From Bradyrhizobium sp. BR 10289 (GTDB taxonomy: Bacteria > Pseudomonadota > Alphaproteobacteria > Rhizobiales > Xanthobacteraceae), in assembly GCF_019455385.1 (NCBI RefSeq), contig NZ_JACOFR010000032.1, forward strand, positions 20,149 to 84,148: a stretch of DNA of 64,000 nucleotides, in the 5' to 3' direction. Below are positions 44,083 through 53,853 of this stretch, piece after piece (the first letter of the stretch is position 1; each line of letters starts with the position of its first letter). The position numbers and the translations under genes are program-made. A model generated the notes under the pieces. The model ran no database searches, was not told the origin of the DNA, and saw nothing but the letters and a program-made list of their open reading frames with translations.

Positions 44083-46089
44083 ATGCCTGTCGTCGATTTG
44101 AAGTCTCACTGTGCCGCCGCGATGCGGCTGTTCCGCGTGCCTGACGACCCGGACCTGACGCGCGCGCAGTTCGACGCCTTCTCCAAGCAGATCCCGCTGC
44201 TCTACTTCATCCTGATGAGCAACACGATCGCTGTTGCCTACACTTATGTGAACGTGGCGCCGGACTGGCTGACGATGATCGTGCCCTCCGTGCTGACGCT
44301 GCTCGCCGCGCTCCGCACCTTCTGGTGGCTGCGCCAGCGTCGTCTCGTGCGCAGCGACGCCGACATCCTGCGCAATCTGCGCGCCACCAATTGGATGACA
44401 TTGCCGATCGGCGCCGGCTTCACCGCCTGGTCCTTCGCGCTCTACCCCTACGGGGACCCCTTCGCCAAGAGCCAGGTCGCTTTCTACATGGCCGTGACCG
44501 TGATCGGCTGCATCTTCTCGCTGATGCATCTGCGCTCGGCGGCGCTGATCGTGACACTGGTCGTCGACGTGCCCTATGTGCTGTTCTTCTGGGCCACCGG
44601 CGAGCCGACGCTAAAGGCGATGGCGGTCAACAATCTGCTGGTCTCCGGCGCGATGGTGACGGTGCTGTTCATCTACTATCGCGACTTCGCCGACCTCGTC
44701 TCCAGCCGCAAATCGCTGCTGGCGCAGCAGGCGGCGACCCAGGCACTCTCGGACGAGAACTTCCGCCTTGCCAATCTCGATTCCCTCACCGAGCTGCCGA
44801 ACCGCCGCCGCTTCTTCGCCGAGCTGTCGAGCGCCTTCACCGACGCTGAGCGCAGGGGCGTTCGCGTCGCGGTCGGCATCATCGACCTCGACGGCTTCAA
44901 GCCGATCAACGACAATTACGGCCACTCGGTCGGCGACCGCGTCCTGATCGAGGCGGGCCGCCGCATTCGCGAGATCTGCGAGGGCTTTGGTCCGCAGCGC
45001 GTCGAGTTCGCCAGGCTCGGCGGCGACGAGTTCGGCCTCGTCGTCTGCGGCGATCCCGATGACGCCGACCTGCTGCGGCTTGGCGAGCGCATCAGCGACC
45101 AGGTCAAGCTTCCCTACCAGGTCGACACGGCCCACACCGGGCTCTCGTGCTCGATCGGCTTCGCACTATTTCCGCAATCGGCAACGACGGCGGAAGCGCT
45201 TTATGAATGCGCCGACTATTCGCTCTATCACGCCAAGCGCCATCTGCGCGGCCGTACCGTGATCTTCTCGACCGAGCTCGAGGCCGAGATCCGCAGCCGG
45301 GGCGTCATCGAGAACCTGCTGCGCACCGCCGATTTCAGCACCGAGATGGACCTGGTGTTCCAGCCGATCGTGGATGCCATGAGCGAGCACACCGCCGGCT
45401 TCGAGGTGCTGGCGCGCTGGCACAGTTCCCGCCTCGGCCTGGTGTCGCCGGCCGACTTCATCCCCGCCGCCGAGCGTATCGGCCTGATCCGGCCATTGAC
45501 ACAGGCGCTGCTGGTTCGCGCGCTGGCGGCGGCGAAGACCTGGCCGGACGACATCCGCCTGTCGTTCAACCTCTCCGCCCACGACGTCTGCTCGGCGGAG
45601 GGCATTCTGCCGCTGATCTCCATCGTCGAGAAGAGCGGCCTGCCGCCGCACCGGATCGATTTCGAGATCACCGAGACCGCCGTCACCTTCGACTTCGTGC
45701 GCGCCCAGCAGTCGATCGCGGCGTTGAAGGCGATGGGCTGCGGCATCTCGCTGGATGATTTCGGCACCGGCTATTCCTCGCTGAGCCATGTGCACCGGCT
45801 CCCCCTCGACAAGCTCAAGATCGACCGGAGTTTCGTCGCCGACATCAAGGACAATCCGGTCAGCCACAAGATCATCAAGTCGCTCACCGGCCTGTGCGAC
45901 GACATGGAGATCGCCTGCGTCGTCGAAGGCGTCGAGACCCGCGCCCAGCTCGACAGCCTGCGCCGGCTCGGTTGCGACTACATCCAGGGCTACTATTTCG
46001 CAAAGCCGATGCCGGGCGATGCGATCGACGATTATCTCGCCAGGGAACGCCGGCGTCTCGACGCCACTGAAGCCAAGGTCGTGGCTTAA
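44083..46089 (+). CDS. Membrane GGDEF-EAL cyclic-di-GMP protein
   Basis: This 668-residue protein has an N-terminal membrane region of about six segments (LLYFILMSNTIAVAYTYV, LTMIVPSVLTLLAALRTFWW, VAFYMAVTVIGCIFSLM and others). A GGDEF domain follows with intact ARLGGDEFGLVV near residue 313. The C-terminal EAL domain has motif EVL (GFEVLARWHS), with the downstream residues NLSAHD, DFEITETA, LDDFGTGYSS, KIDRSFV and EGVET present. Both catalytic sets look largely intact, so it may make or break cyclic-di-GMP in response to a membrane signal. I chose the ATG at 44083; an upstream frame lacks support. It converges on hutU with a 7-bp gap. Confidence 0.9.
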   Translation: MPVVDLKSHCAAAMRLFRVPDDPDLTRAQFDAFSKQIPLLYFILMSNTIAVAYTYVNVAPDWLTMIVPSVLTLLAALRTFWWLRQRRLVRSDADILRNLRATNWMTLPIGAGFTAWSFALYPYGDPFAKSQVAFYMAVTVIGCIFSLMHLRSAALIVTLVVDVPYVLFFWATGEPTLKAMAVNNLLVSGAMVTVLFIYYRDFADLVSSRKSLLAQQAATQALSDENFRLANLDSLTELPNRRRFFAELSSAFTDAERRGVRVAVGIIDLDGFKPINDNYGHSVGDRVLIEAGRRIREICEGFGPQRVEFARLGGDEFGLVVCGDPDDADLLRLGERISDQVKLPYQVDTAHTGLSCSIGFALFPQSATTAEALYECADYSLYHAKRHLRGRTVIFSTELEAEIRSRGVIENLLRTADFSTEMDLVFQPIVDAMSEHTAGFEVLARWHSSRLGLVSPADFIPAAERIGLIRPLTQALLVRALAAAKTWPDDIRLSFNLSAHDVCSAEGILPLISIVEKSGLPPHRIDFEITETAVTFDFVRAQQSIAALKAMGCGISLDDFGTGYSSLSHVHRLPLDKLKIDRSFVADIKDNPVSHKIIKSLTGLCDDMEIACVVEGVETRAQLDSLRRLGCDYIQGYYFAKPMPGDAIDDYLARERRRLDATEAKVVA

Positions 46090-46096
46090 AGCAGCG

Positions 46097-47767
46097 CTAT
46101 TTCGCGAGGCTCGGCAGATCGAGCCCTTTGTCACGGGCGCAGTCGATCGCGATGTCATAACCCGCATCCGCATGGCGCATGACGCCGCTTGCGGGATCGT
46201 TCCACAACACCCGCTCGATCCGCTTGGCAGCTTCGGGCGTACCGTCGGCGACGATGACCATCCCGGCGTGCTGCGAATAACCGATTCCGACGCCGCCGCC
46301 ATGGTGCAGCGACACCCAGGTCGCGCCGCTGGCGCAATTGAGCAGCGCGTTGAGCAGCGGCCAGTCCGACACCGCATCCGATCCGTCCTTCATCGCCTCG
46401 GTCTCGCGGTTGGGGCTCGCGACCGAGCCGCTGTCGAGATGATCGCGGCCGATCACGATCGGCGCCTTCAGCTCGCCACGCGCCACCATCTCGTTGAAGG
46501 CAAGGCCGAGGCGATGACGATCGCCGAGGCCGACCCAGCAGATCCGCGCCGGCAGGCCCTGGAACTTGATCCGCTCCTTCGCCATGTCGAGCCAATTGTG
46601 CAGATGCTTGTCGTCGGGCATCAGCTCCTTGACCTTGGCGTCGGTCTTGAAGATGTCCTCGGGATCGCCCGACAGTGCGGCCCAGCGGAACGGCCCGACG
46701 CCACGGCAGAACAGCGGCCGAATATAGGCCGGCACGAAGCCCGGGAAATCGAAGGCATTAGTCAGGCCCATGTCCTGCGCCATCTGGCGAATGTTGTTGC
46801 CATAGTCGAGCGTCGGAATGCCCTGCGCATGGAAATCCAGCATGGCCTGAACATGCTCGACCATCGAGGTCTTCGAGGCGCGCTCGACCGCCTTCGGATC
46901 GGACGCGCGCCTGGCCTCCCACTCGGCCAGCGTCCAGCCTTTCGGCAGATAGCCATTGATCGGGTCATGCGCACTGGTCTGGTCGGTGACGATGTCGGGC
47001 CTGACGCCGCGGCGCACCAACTCGGGGAATATCTCCGCGGCATTGCCGAGCAGGCCGACCGAGACCGCCTTCTTCGTCTTCGCCGCGTCCGCCATGATCG
47101 CCAGCGCTTCGTCCAGCGTTGCGGCCTGGCGATCGAGATAGCCGGTGCGCAGCCGCATCTCGATGCGGCTCGGCTGGCATTCGACCGCGAGCATGGACGC
47201 GCCGGCCATGGTCGCCGCCAGCGGCTGCGCGCCGCCCATGCCGCCAAGGCCCGCGGTCAAAATCCATCTGCCTGCGAGGCTGCCACCATAATGGCGTCGG
47301 CCAACCTCGACAAAGGTCTCGTAAGTCCCCTGCACGATCCCCTGGCTGCCGATATAGATCCACGAGCCCGCGGTCATTTGGCCGTACATCATCAGACCCT
47401 GGCGATCGAGCTCGTTGAAATGATCGAGCGTCGCCCAGTGCGGCACGATGTTGGAGTTCGCGATCAGCACGCGGGGCGCATCGGCATGGGTGCGGAACAC
47501 GCCGACCGGCTTGCCGGACTGGACCAGCAGGGTCTGGTCGTTCTCGAGCTTGCGCAAGGCCGCCGTAATCCGGTCAAAGCTCTCCCAGTCGCGCGCGGCG
47601 CGGCCGATGCCGCCATAGACGACGAGCTCGCTCGGGCGCTCGGCGACATCAGGGTCGAGATTGTTCATGAGCATGCGGAGCGGAGCTTCCGTCAGCCAGC
47701 TCTTGGCGCTGATCTCGTTGCCGCGGGGAGCACGGATGGTGCGGTCATTGTCCAGTCGGCGGTTCAT
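46097..47767 (-). CDS. hutU: Urocanate hydratase
   Basis: This 556-residue cytoplasmic NAD-dependent enzyme converts urocanate to imidazolonepropionate, step two of histidine breakdown. Motifs include RAPRGNEISAKSWLTEAPLRMLMNN near the start, AGLGGMGGAQPLAATMAGA (NAD site), and WVSLHHGGGVGIGYSQHAGMVIVADG near the end. The length is typical (about 556). It is the last gene of the leftward hutI-hutH-hutU set, 26 bp after hutH. Confidence 0.97.
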   Translation of the reverse strand: MNRRLDNDRTIRAPRGNEISAKSWLTEAPLRMLMNNLDPDVAERPSELVVYGGIGRAARDWESFDRITAALRKLENDQTLLVQSGKPVGVFRTHADAPRVLIANSNIVPHWATLDHFNELDRQGLMMYGQMTAGSWIYIGSQGIVQGTYETFVEVGRRHYGGSLAGRWILTAGLGGMGGAQPLAATMAGASMLAVECQPSRIEMRLRTGYLDRQAATLDEALAIMADAAKTKKAVSVGLLGNAAEIFPELVRRGVRPDIVTDQTSAHDPINGYLPKGWTLAEWEARRASDPKAVERASKTSMVEHVQAMLDFHAQGIPTLDYGNNIRQMAQDMGLTNAFDFPGFVPAYIRPLFCRGVGPFRWAALSGDPEDIFKTDAKVKELMPDDKHLHNWLDMAKERIKFQGLPARICWVGLGDRHRLGLAFNEMVARGELKAPIVIGRDHLDSGSVASPNRETEAMKDGSDAVSDWPLLNALLNCASGATWVSLHHGGGVGIGYSQHAGMVIVADGTPEAAKRIERVLWNDPASGVMRHADAGYDIAIDCARDKGLDLPSLAK

Positions 47768-47793
47768 GCGGAGGACCTCTTGGTCAAGCCTGT

Positions 47794-49353
47794 TCAGTCA
47801 AGTTTTGGAAACGGATCGGATGAAAGCGCCGTGAGCGCCGCCGCCGGCAGCGCGTCGGCCTCGATCAGCGCAGCGGCCCTGGCCAGATCGCCGGCCATGT
47901 AACGGTCCGCGCCGAGCGCGGGCACCTGCTCGCGAAGCTTGGCAATGACCGCAACGAGGGCCGCGCTGGTCGCATGCGGTGCACGAAGCGTGATGCCTTG
48001 CGCGGCGACCAGAAGCTCGATGCCCAGAATGGCGGCGAGATTGTCGGCCATGTCGGAGAGCCGTCGCGCGGCATGCGCGGCCATCGAGACGTGGTCTTCC
48101 TGGTTGGCACTGGTCGGGGTCGAATCGATCGAGCAGGCAGAAGCGCGCTGCTTGTTCTCTGCATAAAGCGCGGCCGCGGTCACTTCGGCGATCATGAATC
48201 CGGAATTGATGCCGGGATCTGGCGTGAGGAACGGCGGCAGGCCGAAATTGAGCGCGGGATCGACCAGCGTCGCAATGCGCCGCTCGCTGATCGCGCCGAT
48301 CTCGGACAACGCCAACGCGACGGCGTCAGCGGCAAAGGCCACCGGCTCGGCGTGGAAATTACCGCCGGAGACGATCTCGCCGGTCTCGACCAGCACCAGC
48401 GGATTGTCGGTGACGGCATTGGCCTCGACGATCAGCGTGCGCGCGGCCTGCGTGATCAGGTCGAGCGCGGCACCGGCAACCTGCGGCTGGCAGCGCAGGC
48501 AATAGGGATCCTGCACGCGCTCGTCGCCTTCGAGATGCGACAGCCGGATGTCGCTGCCGTCGAGCAGCGCGGTCAGCGTCGCGGCCGCAGCGATCTGCCC
48601 GGCATGGCCGCGCAACGTCTGAATTTCGGGCCGGAACGGCGCCGTCGACGCCATCGCCGCGTCGACCGACAGCGCACCCGTCACCAGCGCGGCACGGGCC
48701 AGAGCGAACGCACGCAGCACGCCGGAGATGGCATACGCCGTCGAGAACTGCGTGCCGTTGATCAGCGCCAGCCCCTCCTTGGGGCCGAGTGTCAGCGGCG
48801 CGAGGCCAGCAGCCGCCAACGCCTCGCTGCCGGACACGATCTTCCCGTCCAGGATCGCCTGCCCCTCGCCGATCATCACTGCCGTCATATGCGCAAGCGG
48901 CGCGAGATCGCCGGAGGCACCGACCGAGCCCTGCTGCGGCACCAGCGGGTAGACACCTCGCGCCAGCATGGCCTGAAGTTGCTCGATCACCTCGCGACGC
49001 ACACCGGAGGCGCCGCGGCCGAGGGAAACGATTTTCAGCGCCATCATCAGGCGGACGATTGGCTCGGGCGTCGCCGGGCCGACGCCGCAGCAATGCGACA
49101 CAATGAGATTGCGCTGGAGCAGCGCCGTCTGGTCCGGCGGAATTCGCTTCGAGGCCAGCTTTCCAAAGCCGGTATTGATGCCGTAGACCGGCGCCGCGGC
49201 CTGAGCAGCCTTCGCGACGATCTCCGAAGCGGCCTCGACGCGCGACCAGAACGACGGATCGAGCACGACAGACGCGCCTTCCAGCACGCGCGCGAGATCG
49301 TCGAGGCTGACCGTTCCCGGCTTGACGACAATCGCTGCGCCCTGCTCCGTCAC
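47794..49353 (-). CDS. hutH: Histidine ammonia-lyase
   Basis: This 519-residue cytoplasmic enzyme deaminates histidine to urocanate using the self-made MIO group from Ala146-Ser147-Gly148 (QGSVGASGDLAPLAH). Other motifs are VYGINTGFGKLAS and NQEDHVSMAAHAARR. I chose a GTG start at 49351-49353 because it overlaps the hutI stop in a GTGA coupling. An in-frame start 32 codons earlier lies inside hutI and is unlikely. Confidence 0.96.
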   Translation of the reverse strand: MTEQGAAIVVKPGTVSLDDLARVLEGASVVLDPSFWSRVEAASEIVAKAAQAAAPVYGINTGFGKLASKRIPPDQTALLQRNLIVSHCCGVGPATPEPIVRLMMALKIVSLGRGASGVRREVIEQLQAMLARGVYPLVPQQGSVGASGDLAPLAHMTAVMIGEGQAILDGKIVSGSEALAAAGLAPLTLGPKEGLALINGTQFSTAYAISGVLRAFALARAALVTGALSVDAAMASTAPFRPEIQTLRGHAGQIAAAATLTALLDGSDIRLSHLEGDERVQDPYCLRCQPQVAGAALDLITQAARTLIVEANAVTDNPLVLVETGEIVSGGNFHAEPVAFAADAVALALSEIGAISERRIATLVDPALNFGLPPFLTPDPGINSGFMIAEVTAAALYAENKQRASACSIDSTPTSANQEDHVSMAAHAARRLSDMADNLAAILGIELLVAAQGITLRAPHATSAALVAVIAKLREQVPALGADRYMAGDLARAAALIEADALPAAALTALSSDPFPKLD

Positions 49354-50576
49354 TGCCCCCTCCAAACCCGGCGATGCAACGGATTGAAGCCAATGCGGTA
49401 AACCAGCTCGGCCGGGCGCTCGATGTCCCAGATCGCGAGATCGCACCATTTTCCGGCTTCCAGCGTGCCGGTCTCATGGAGCACGCCAAGCGCTCGCGCC
49501 CCTTCGCGTGTGATGCCGGCGAGGCATTCGGCGACCGTCATCCGGAACAGCGTCGCGCCCATGTTCATGGTAAGCAGCAGCGAGGTCAGCGGCGAACTGC
49601 CGGGATTGCAGTCTGTCGCCAGCGCCATAGGCACGCCGTGCTTGCGGAACGCCTCGACCGGCGGTTTTTGCGTTTCGCGAATGAAGTAGAACGCACCAGG
49701 CAGCAGCACGGCGACCGTTCCGGCCTTGGCCATCGCTACGGCGCCGGCGTCATCGGTATGCTCGAGATGATCGGCCGATAGCGCCGAGAATTTTGCGGCG
49801 AGCGCCGCGCCACCGAGATTCGAGAGCTGATCGGCATGGAGCTTGACCGGCAGGCTCAGCCCCCTCGCCGTCTCGAACACAAGCGCAGTCTGTTCGCCGG
49901 AAAATGCGATACCCTCCATGAAGGCATCAACGGCATCGGCAAGACCGGCCTTTGCGACGGCCGGCAGCATCTCCTTGCAGACGAGATCGATGTAGCGATC
50001 CTTGTCGCCATCGGCTTCCACCGGCAGCGCGTGCGCGCCGAGGAAGGACGTGCGGATCGCAATGGGCCGTTGGCGACCGAGGCTGCGCGCGGCAGAAAGC
50101 TGCCGCATCTCGGTCTCGGTGTCGAGACCGTAGCCGGACTTGATCTCGACCGTGGTGGCGCCTTCGCCGATCAGCGCATCGAGCCGTGGCAGCGCACCAG
50201 CAACGAGTTCGGCTTCGCTCGCCTTGCGTGTCGCCGCGACTGTCGAGACGATACCGCCGCCGGCGCGCGCGATCTCCTCATAGCTTGCACCCTTTAAACG
50301 CAACTCGAATTCATGCGCGCGGTTGCCGCCAAAAACGAGATGGGTGTGGCAGTCGATCAGGCCCGGCGTGATCCAGCGCCCCTCGCAATCGTTTCGCTGG
50401 ATCGCGTCCGCATCGACGGGAAAATCCGCCGCCGCGCCGGCATAAACGATATGGCCGCCGCGCGTAGCGATCAGGCCGTGCTCGATCTCGCCGAGATCGG
50501 GACGATCGGCCCGCATCGTGGCAAGGCGGGCATTATGCCAGATCCGGTCGAAGCGCTCTGCCATGCGGGTGTCCAT
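49350..50576 (-). CDS. hutI: Imidazolonepropionase
   Basis: This 408-residue cytoplasmic metal-dependent amidohydrolase opens the imidazolone ring to give N-formimidoyl-glutamate. The metal site DCHTHLVFGGNRAHEFELR, KLHADQLSNLGGAALA and ATDCNPGSSPLTSLLLTM are clear. It is the first gene of the leftward hut set, starting 20 bp from the palindrome at 50596. The start could be 50576 or the second Met at 50564. Its stop overlaps hutH. Confidence 0.96.
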   Translation of the reverse strand: MDTRMAERFDRIWHNARLATMRADRPDLGEIEHGLIATRGGHIVYAGAAADFPVDADAIQRNDCEGRWITPGLIDCHTHLVFGGNRAHEFELRLKGASYEEIARAGGGIVSTVAATRKASEAELVAGALPRLDALIGEGATTVEIKSGYGLDTETEMRQLSAARSLGRQRPIAIRTSFLGAHALPVEADGDKDRYIDLVCKEMLPAVAKAGLADAVDAFMEGIAFSGEQTALVFETARGLSLPVKLHADQLSNLGGAALAAKFSALSADHLEHTDDAGAVAMAKAGTVAVLLPGAFYFIRETQKPPVEAFRKHGVPMALATDCNPGSSPLTSLLLTMNMGATLFRMTVAECLAGITREGARALGVLHETGTLEAGKWCDLAIWDIERPAELVYRIGFNPLHRRVWRGQ

Positions 50577-50595
50577 TCGCCGTCGGATGCTTGAC

Positions 50596-50615
50596 TTATA
50601 TGTCTAGACATATAA
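50596..50615. promoter_or_regulatory. Perfect palindrome, probable HutC operator
   Basis: TTATATGTCTAGACATATAA is a perfect 20-bp palindrome in the 73 bp between the divergent hutI and hutF starts. It resembles GntR/HutC-type sites with a TGT..ACA core. A TTGACT hexamer precedes it and TATAAT overlaps its right end, so binding would block the promoters. HutC, encoded at 52005, is the natural candidate protein. Confidence 0.8.
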
Positions 50616-50649
50616 TCGTAAGGCGGTTCTGTCCAGCCGGCGTGTCGAC

Positions 50650-52008
50650 ATGTCCCGACTGCATTTCACTTCCGCGCTCCTGCCCTCGGGCTGGGCCAAC
50701 GACGTGCAGGTGGTGATCACCGCCGGCGCGATCGCGGAGGTGACGCCGGGCGTAGCGCCGTCCGCCGGCGACGAGCGCCACGCCATCGCGCTGCCGGGGC
50801 TTGCGAGCCTGCACAGCCACGCCTTCCAGCGCGGCATGGCGGGACTCGCCGAGCTGCGCGGCGACAACGCCGACACGTTCTGGACCTGGCGCGAGACGAT
50901 GTATCGTTTTGCGCTGGCGATGACACCGGACGACGTGGCCGCGGTCGCGACGCAGCTTTATGTCGAGATGCTGGAACAGGGCTTTACCCGCGTCGGCGAG
51001 TTCCACTATCTGCATCACGATCGCGACGGTTCGCACTATTCCGATATCGGCGAAATGGCCGCGCGCATCGCGCAGGCTGCCGAAGCTTCCGGCATCGCGC
51101 TGACGCTGCTGCCGAGTTTTTATGCGCGCGGCGGTTTCGGCGGCGCAGCACCGCATGACGGCCAGCGGCGCTTCATCTGCACAGTCGATCAATTCGCCGC
51201 ATTGATGGCCGCCTCACGCAAGGCGATCGCAAGCCTGCCGGGCGCCAATATCGGCATCGCGCCACACAGTCTGCGTGCAGTCACACCGGACGAGCTCGCG
51301 GCGATCATTCCGCTGGCGGGTGGCGGTCCGATACACATTCATGCCGCCGAGCAGGTGAAGGAAGTCGAAGATTGCCTGGCCTGGTCGGGCCAGCGGCCGG
51401 TGCAATGGCTGCTGGAGCACGCACCACTCGATCAGCGCTGGTGCCTCATTCACGCGACCCACATCACGAACGAGGAAGTCATCGCGTTCGCGAAGACCGG
51501 CGCGGTGGCGGGCCTCTGTCCCATCACCGAAGCCAGCCTCGGCGATGGCATTTTTCCGGCCCGCGAATTCCTCGATGCCGGCGGCGCGTTCGGTGTAGGC
51601 ACTGATTCCAACGTGCTGGTCGGCGCTTCCGACGAGTTGCGGCAGCTCGAATACAGCCAACGCCTCGCGCATCGCCAGCGCAATGTGCTCTCCGGCGGCG
51701 CGAGCCGTTCGACAGGACGCTCGCTGTTCGACCATGCGCTTGCCGGCGGCGCGCGGGCTATGGCCCAGACGACAATTGGCATCGCGCCCGGCGCGCGCGC
51801 CGATATCGTCACGCTCGACACCGCGCATCCGTCGCTGGCCGGACGTTCGCGCGACGCGGCCGTCGACGGCTGGATCTTCGCCGCGGGTAGCGGCGCGATC
51901 GATTGCGTCTGGGCCGGCGGCAACAAGGTCGTCGAAGGCGGCCGGCACAGGCTGCGCCAGACCGCGCGCGAGCGCTTCAACGCGGCGGTACGGAGGCTCG
52001 TTGCATGA
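50650..52008 (+). CDS. hutF: Formimidoylglutamate deiminase
   Basis: This 452-residue cytoplasmic amidohydrolase converts N-formimidoyl-glutamate to N-formyl-glutamate plus ammonia, the two-step branch of histidine breakdown. Metal-site motifs are GLASLHSHAFQRGMAGLAELR, GEFHYLHHDRDG, IHIHAAEQ and GVGTDSNVLVG. Its stop overlaps hutC (ATGA). The product needs N-formylglutamate deformylase (HutG), for which I see no gene in this window. Confidence 0.95.
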   Translation: MSRLHFTSALLPSGWANDVQVVITAGAIAEVTPGVAPSAGDERHAIALPGLASLHSHAFQRGMAGLAELRGDNADTFWTWRETMYRFALAMTPDDVAAVATQLYVEMLEQGFTRVGEFHYLHHDRDGSHYSDIGEMAARIAQAAEASGIALTLLPSFYARGGFGGAAPHDGQRRFICTVDQFAALMAASRKAIASLPGANIGIAPHSLRAVTPDELAAIIPLAGGGPIHIHAAEQVKEVEDCLAWSGQRPVQWLLEHAPLDQRWCLIHATHITNEEVIAFAKTGAVAGLCPITEASLGDGIFPAREFLDAGGAFGVGTDSNVLVGASDELRQLEYSQRLAHRQRNVLSGGASRSTGRSLFDHALAGGARAMAQTTIGIAPGARADIVTLDTAHPSLAGRSRDAAVDGWIFAAGSGAIDCVWAGGNKVVEGGRHRLRQTARERFNAAVRRLVA

Positions 52009-52733
52009 GCCTCGCCACCGACGCGGCCGACAAGCCGACACTCTACAAGCGCATCCGCGCCGACATCGAAAAGCGGATCCTGACCGGCGAATGGCCGCCC
52101 GGATATCGCATTCCGTTCGAGCACGAGCTCGTCGCGCGCTACCGCTGCTCGCGCATGACGGTGAACAAGGCGCTGTCCGAGCTCGCGCAAGCCGATCTGA
52201 TCGAGCGACGGCGGCGCGCCGGGTCCTTCGTGCGCCGGCCGCAGCACCAATCGGCCGTGCTCAAGATCTCCGATATCCGCGCCGAGATCACCGCGCTCGG
52301 CCGCGGCTACGGTTACGAGTTGATGAGCCGCAAGCTGCGCGCGGCAACCGTTGCCGATCGCGAACGTCTCGGCGTGAAGAAGGCCGGCAAGGTGATCGCG
52401 GTCACCTGCCGGCACAGCGCCGACAACGTACCCTTTGCGGTCGAGGACAGATTGATCGATCTGTCGTCCGTGCCCGATGCGGCGGCTGCGGATTTTTCGC
52501 GAGAGCCGCCTGGGTCATGGCTGCTTCATCATGTCCCATGGACAGAGGCCGAGCATACGATCAGCGCCATCATTGCAGATGATCGCACGGCGGAAGCGCT
52601 CGACATCGCAATCGGTGCGCCCTGCCTCGTGATCGACCGCTATACATGGCGCAGCGCACGCACGATCACCGCCGTGCGGCTGCTTTATCCCGGTGACTCT
52701 CACCGCCTTGTCGCCCGATTCAAGGGAGGCTGA
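52005..52733 (+). CDS. hutC: Histidine-utilisation repressor (GntR family)
   Basis: This 242-residue cytoplasmic regulator has an N-terminal GntR winged helix (LYKRIRADIEKRILTGEWPPGYRIPFEHELVARYRCSRMTVNKALSELAQADLIERRRRAGSFV). A UTRA ligand-binding domain follows (CRHSADNVPFAVEDRLIDL, IGAPCLVIDRYTWRSARTITAVRLLYPGDSHRL). HutC repressors release DNA when they bind urocanate. The gene is translationally coupled to hutF, giving autoregulation through the operator at 50596. Confidence 0.95.
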   Translation: MSLATDAADKPTLYKRIRADIEKRILTGEWPPGYRIPFEHELVARYRCSRMTVNKALSELAQADLIERRRRAGSFVRRPQHQSAVLKISDIRAEITALGRGYGYELMSRKLRAATVADRERLGVKKAGKVIAVTCRHSADNVPFAVEDRLIDLSSVPDAAAADFSREPPGSWLLHHVPWTEAEHTISAIIADDRTAEALDIAIGAPCLVIDRYTWRSARTITAVRLLYPGDSHRLVARFKGG

Positions 52734-52837
52734 GAGACCAATGTCGGCACAATTCGTGCAACGCTTCGGGCGACGGTCCGCATGGACCAGCAGGGATCAA
52801 CAGGACGTCAATCCATCTGGGCAAGAGGACGACAATC

Positions 52838-53782
52838 ATGCGTAGTTCGATAATTTTCGCGACAATCATTGCGCTTGCGGCTTCCACCCCCGTGCTCGCC
52901 GATGACGTCAAGGTCGGCGTCGGCATCTCGGGCTGGACCGGCTTCGCGCCGCTGACGCTGGCGAAGGAGGCCGGCATCTTCAAGAAGAACGGCCTCGACG
53001 TCACCATCAAGAAGATTCCGCAAAAGGACCGCCACCTGGCGATCGCCTCCGGCGACATCCAGTGCGCCGCCACCACGGTCGAGACCTGGATCTCCTGGAA
53101 CGCCAACGGCGTCGCCACCAAGCAGATCTTCCAGCTCGACAAGAGCTTTGGCGCCGACGGCATGGCGGTGCGCAACGACGTCGCCGCGATCAAGGATCTG
53201 AAGGGCAAGACGGTCGCGGCTTCCGCGCCCGGCACCTCGCCCTATTTCGCGCTGGCCTGGATGCTCAAGAAGAACGGCCTCACCACCAAGGACGTAACCG
53301 TGGTGAACCTCGAGCCGGCGGCCGCTGCGCAGGCCTTCGTCTCCGGCCAGAACGACGCCGCGATGACCTATGAGCCGTATCTGTCGACCGTGCGTGCCGC
53401 CCCCGACAAGGGCAAGATCATCGCGACCACGCTGGACTATCCGATCGTGATGGATACTTTCGGCTGCACGCCGAAGTTCCTCGCCGAGAATCCGAAGGCC
53501 GCGCAAGCCCTTGCCAACAGCTATTTCGAGGCGCTCGACATGATCGCCAACGACCAGGCCAAGGCCTATGAGATCATGGGCGCGGACGTGAAGCAGACCG
53601 GCGAGCAGTTCGGCAACTCGGCAAAGTACCTGCGCTGGCAGGACAAGGCCGCGAACCAGAAGTTCTTCGCCGGCGATTTCCTGACCTTCAACAAGGAGGC
53701 CGCCGAGCTCCTGCTCGAGGTCGGCATCATCAAGGCCGCGCCGAAGATCGAGGACCTCTACGACGCCAGCTTCATCAAGTAA
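52838..53782 (+). CDS. ABC substrate-binding protein, NMT1/SsuA-like
   Basis: This 314-residue periplasmic protein has a signal peptide (RSSIIFATIIALAASTPVLA) and an SsuA/TauA/NMT1 fold: VGISGWTGFAPLTLAKEAGIFKKNGLDVTIKK, IASGDIQCAATTVETWISWNANGV, DLKGKTVAASAPGTSPYFALAWMLKKNGL. Permease and ATPase genes follow. The order hutF-hutC-importer suggests uptake of a histidine-pathway or related nitrogen compound. The M20 hydrolase downstream could instead point to a carbamoyl or ureido compound. The substrate is unproven. Confidence 0.88.
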   Translation: MRSSIIFATIIALAASTPVLADDVKVGVGISGWTGFAPLTLAKEAGIFKKNGLDVTIKKIPQKDRHLAIASGDIQCAATTVETWISWNANGVATKQIFQLDKSFGADGMAVRNDVAAIKDLKGKTVAASAPGTSPYFALAWMLKKNGLTTKDVTVVNLEPAAAAQAFVSGQNDAAMTYEPYLSTVRAAPDKGKIIATTLDYPIVMDTFGCTPKFLAENPKAAQALANSYFEALDMIANDQAKAYEIMGADVKQTGEQFGNSAKYLRWQDKAANQKFFAGDFLTFNKEAAELLLEVGIIKAAPKIEDLYDASFIK

Positions 53783-53796
53783 GCTTCAGCGAGCAT

Positions 53797-53822
53797 CCGG
53801 TCCCGCTGCAAGGCGGGACCGG
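53797..53822 (+). other. Intercistronic hairpin after the binding-protein gene
   Basis: A perfect 10-bp stem CCGGTCCCGC / GCGGGACCGG with a 6-base loop starts 14 bp after the binding-protein stop. There is no T-run. Such hairpins often protect binding-protein mRNA, so that it is made in excess over the permease. Confidence 0.7.
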
Positions 53823-53853
53823 TGCCTGACCGACCACCCGGATAAACAGTTTG

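Noticed and set aside
45788..47902. 704-codon plus-strand frame over the end of the GGDEF-EAL gene and hutU
   Set aside because: It is out of frame with the EAL domain and antisense to hutU. No recognisable domain or signal.
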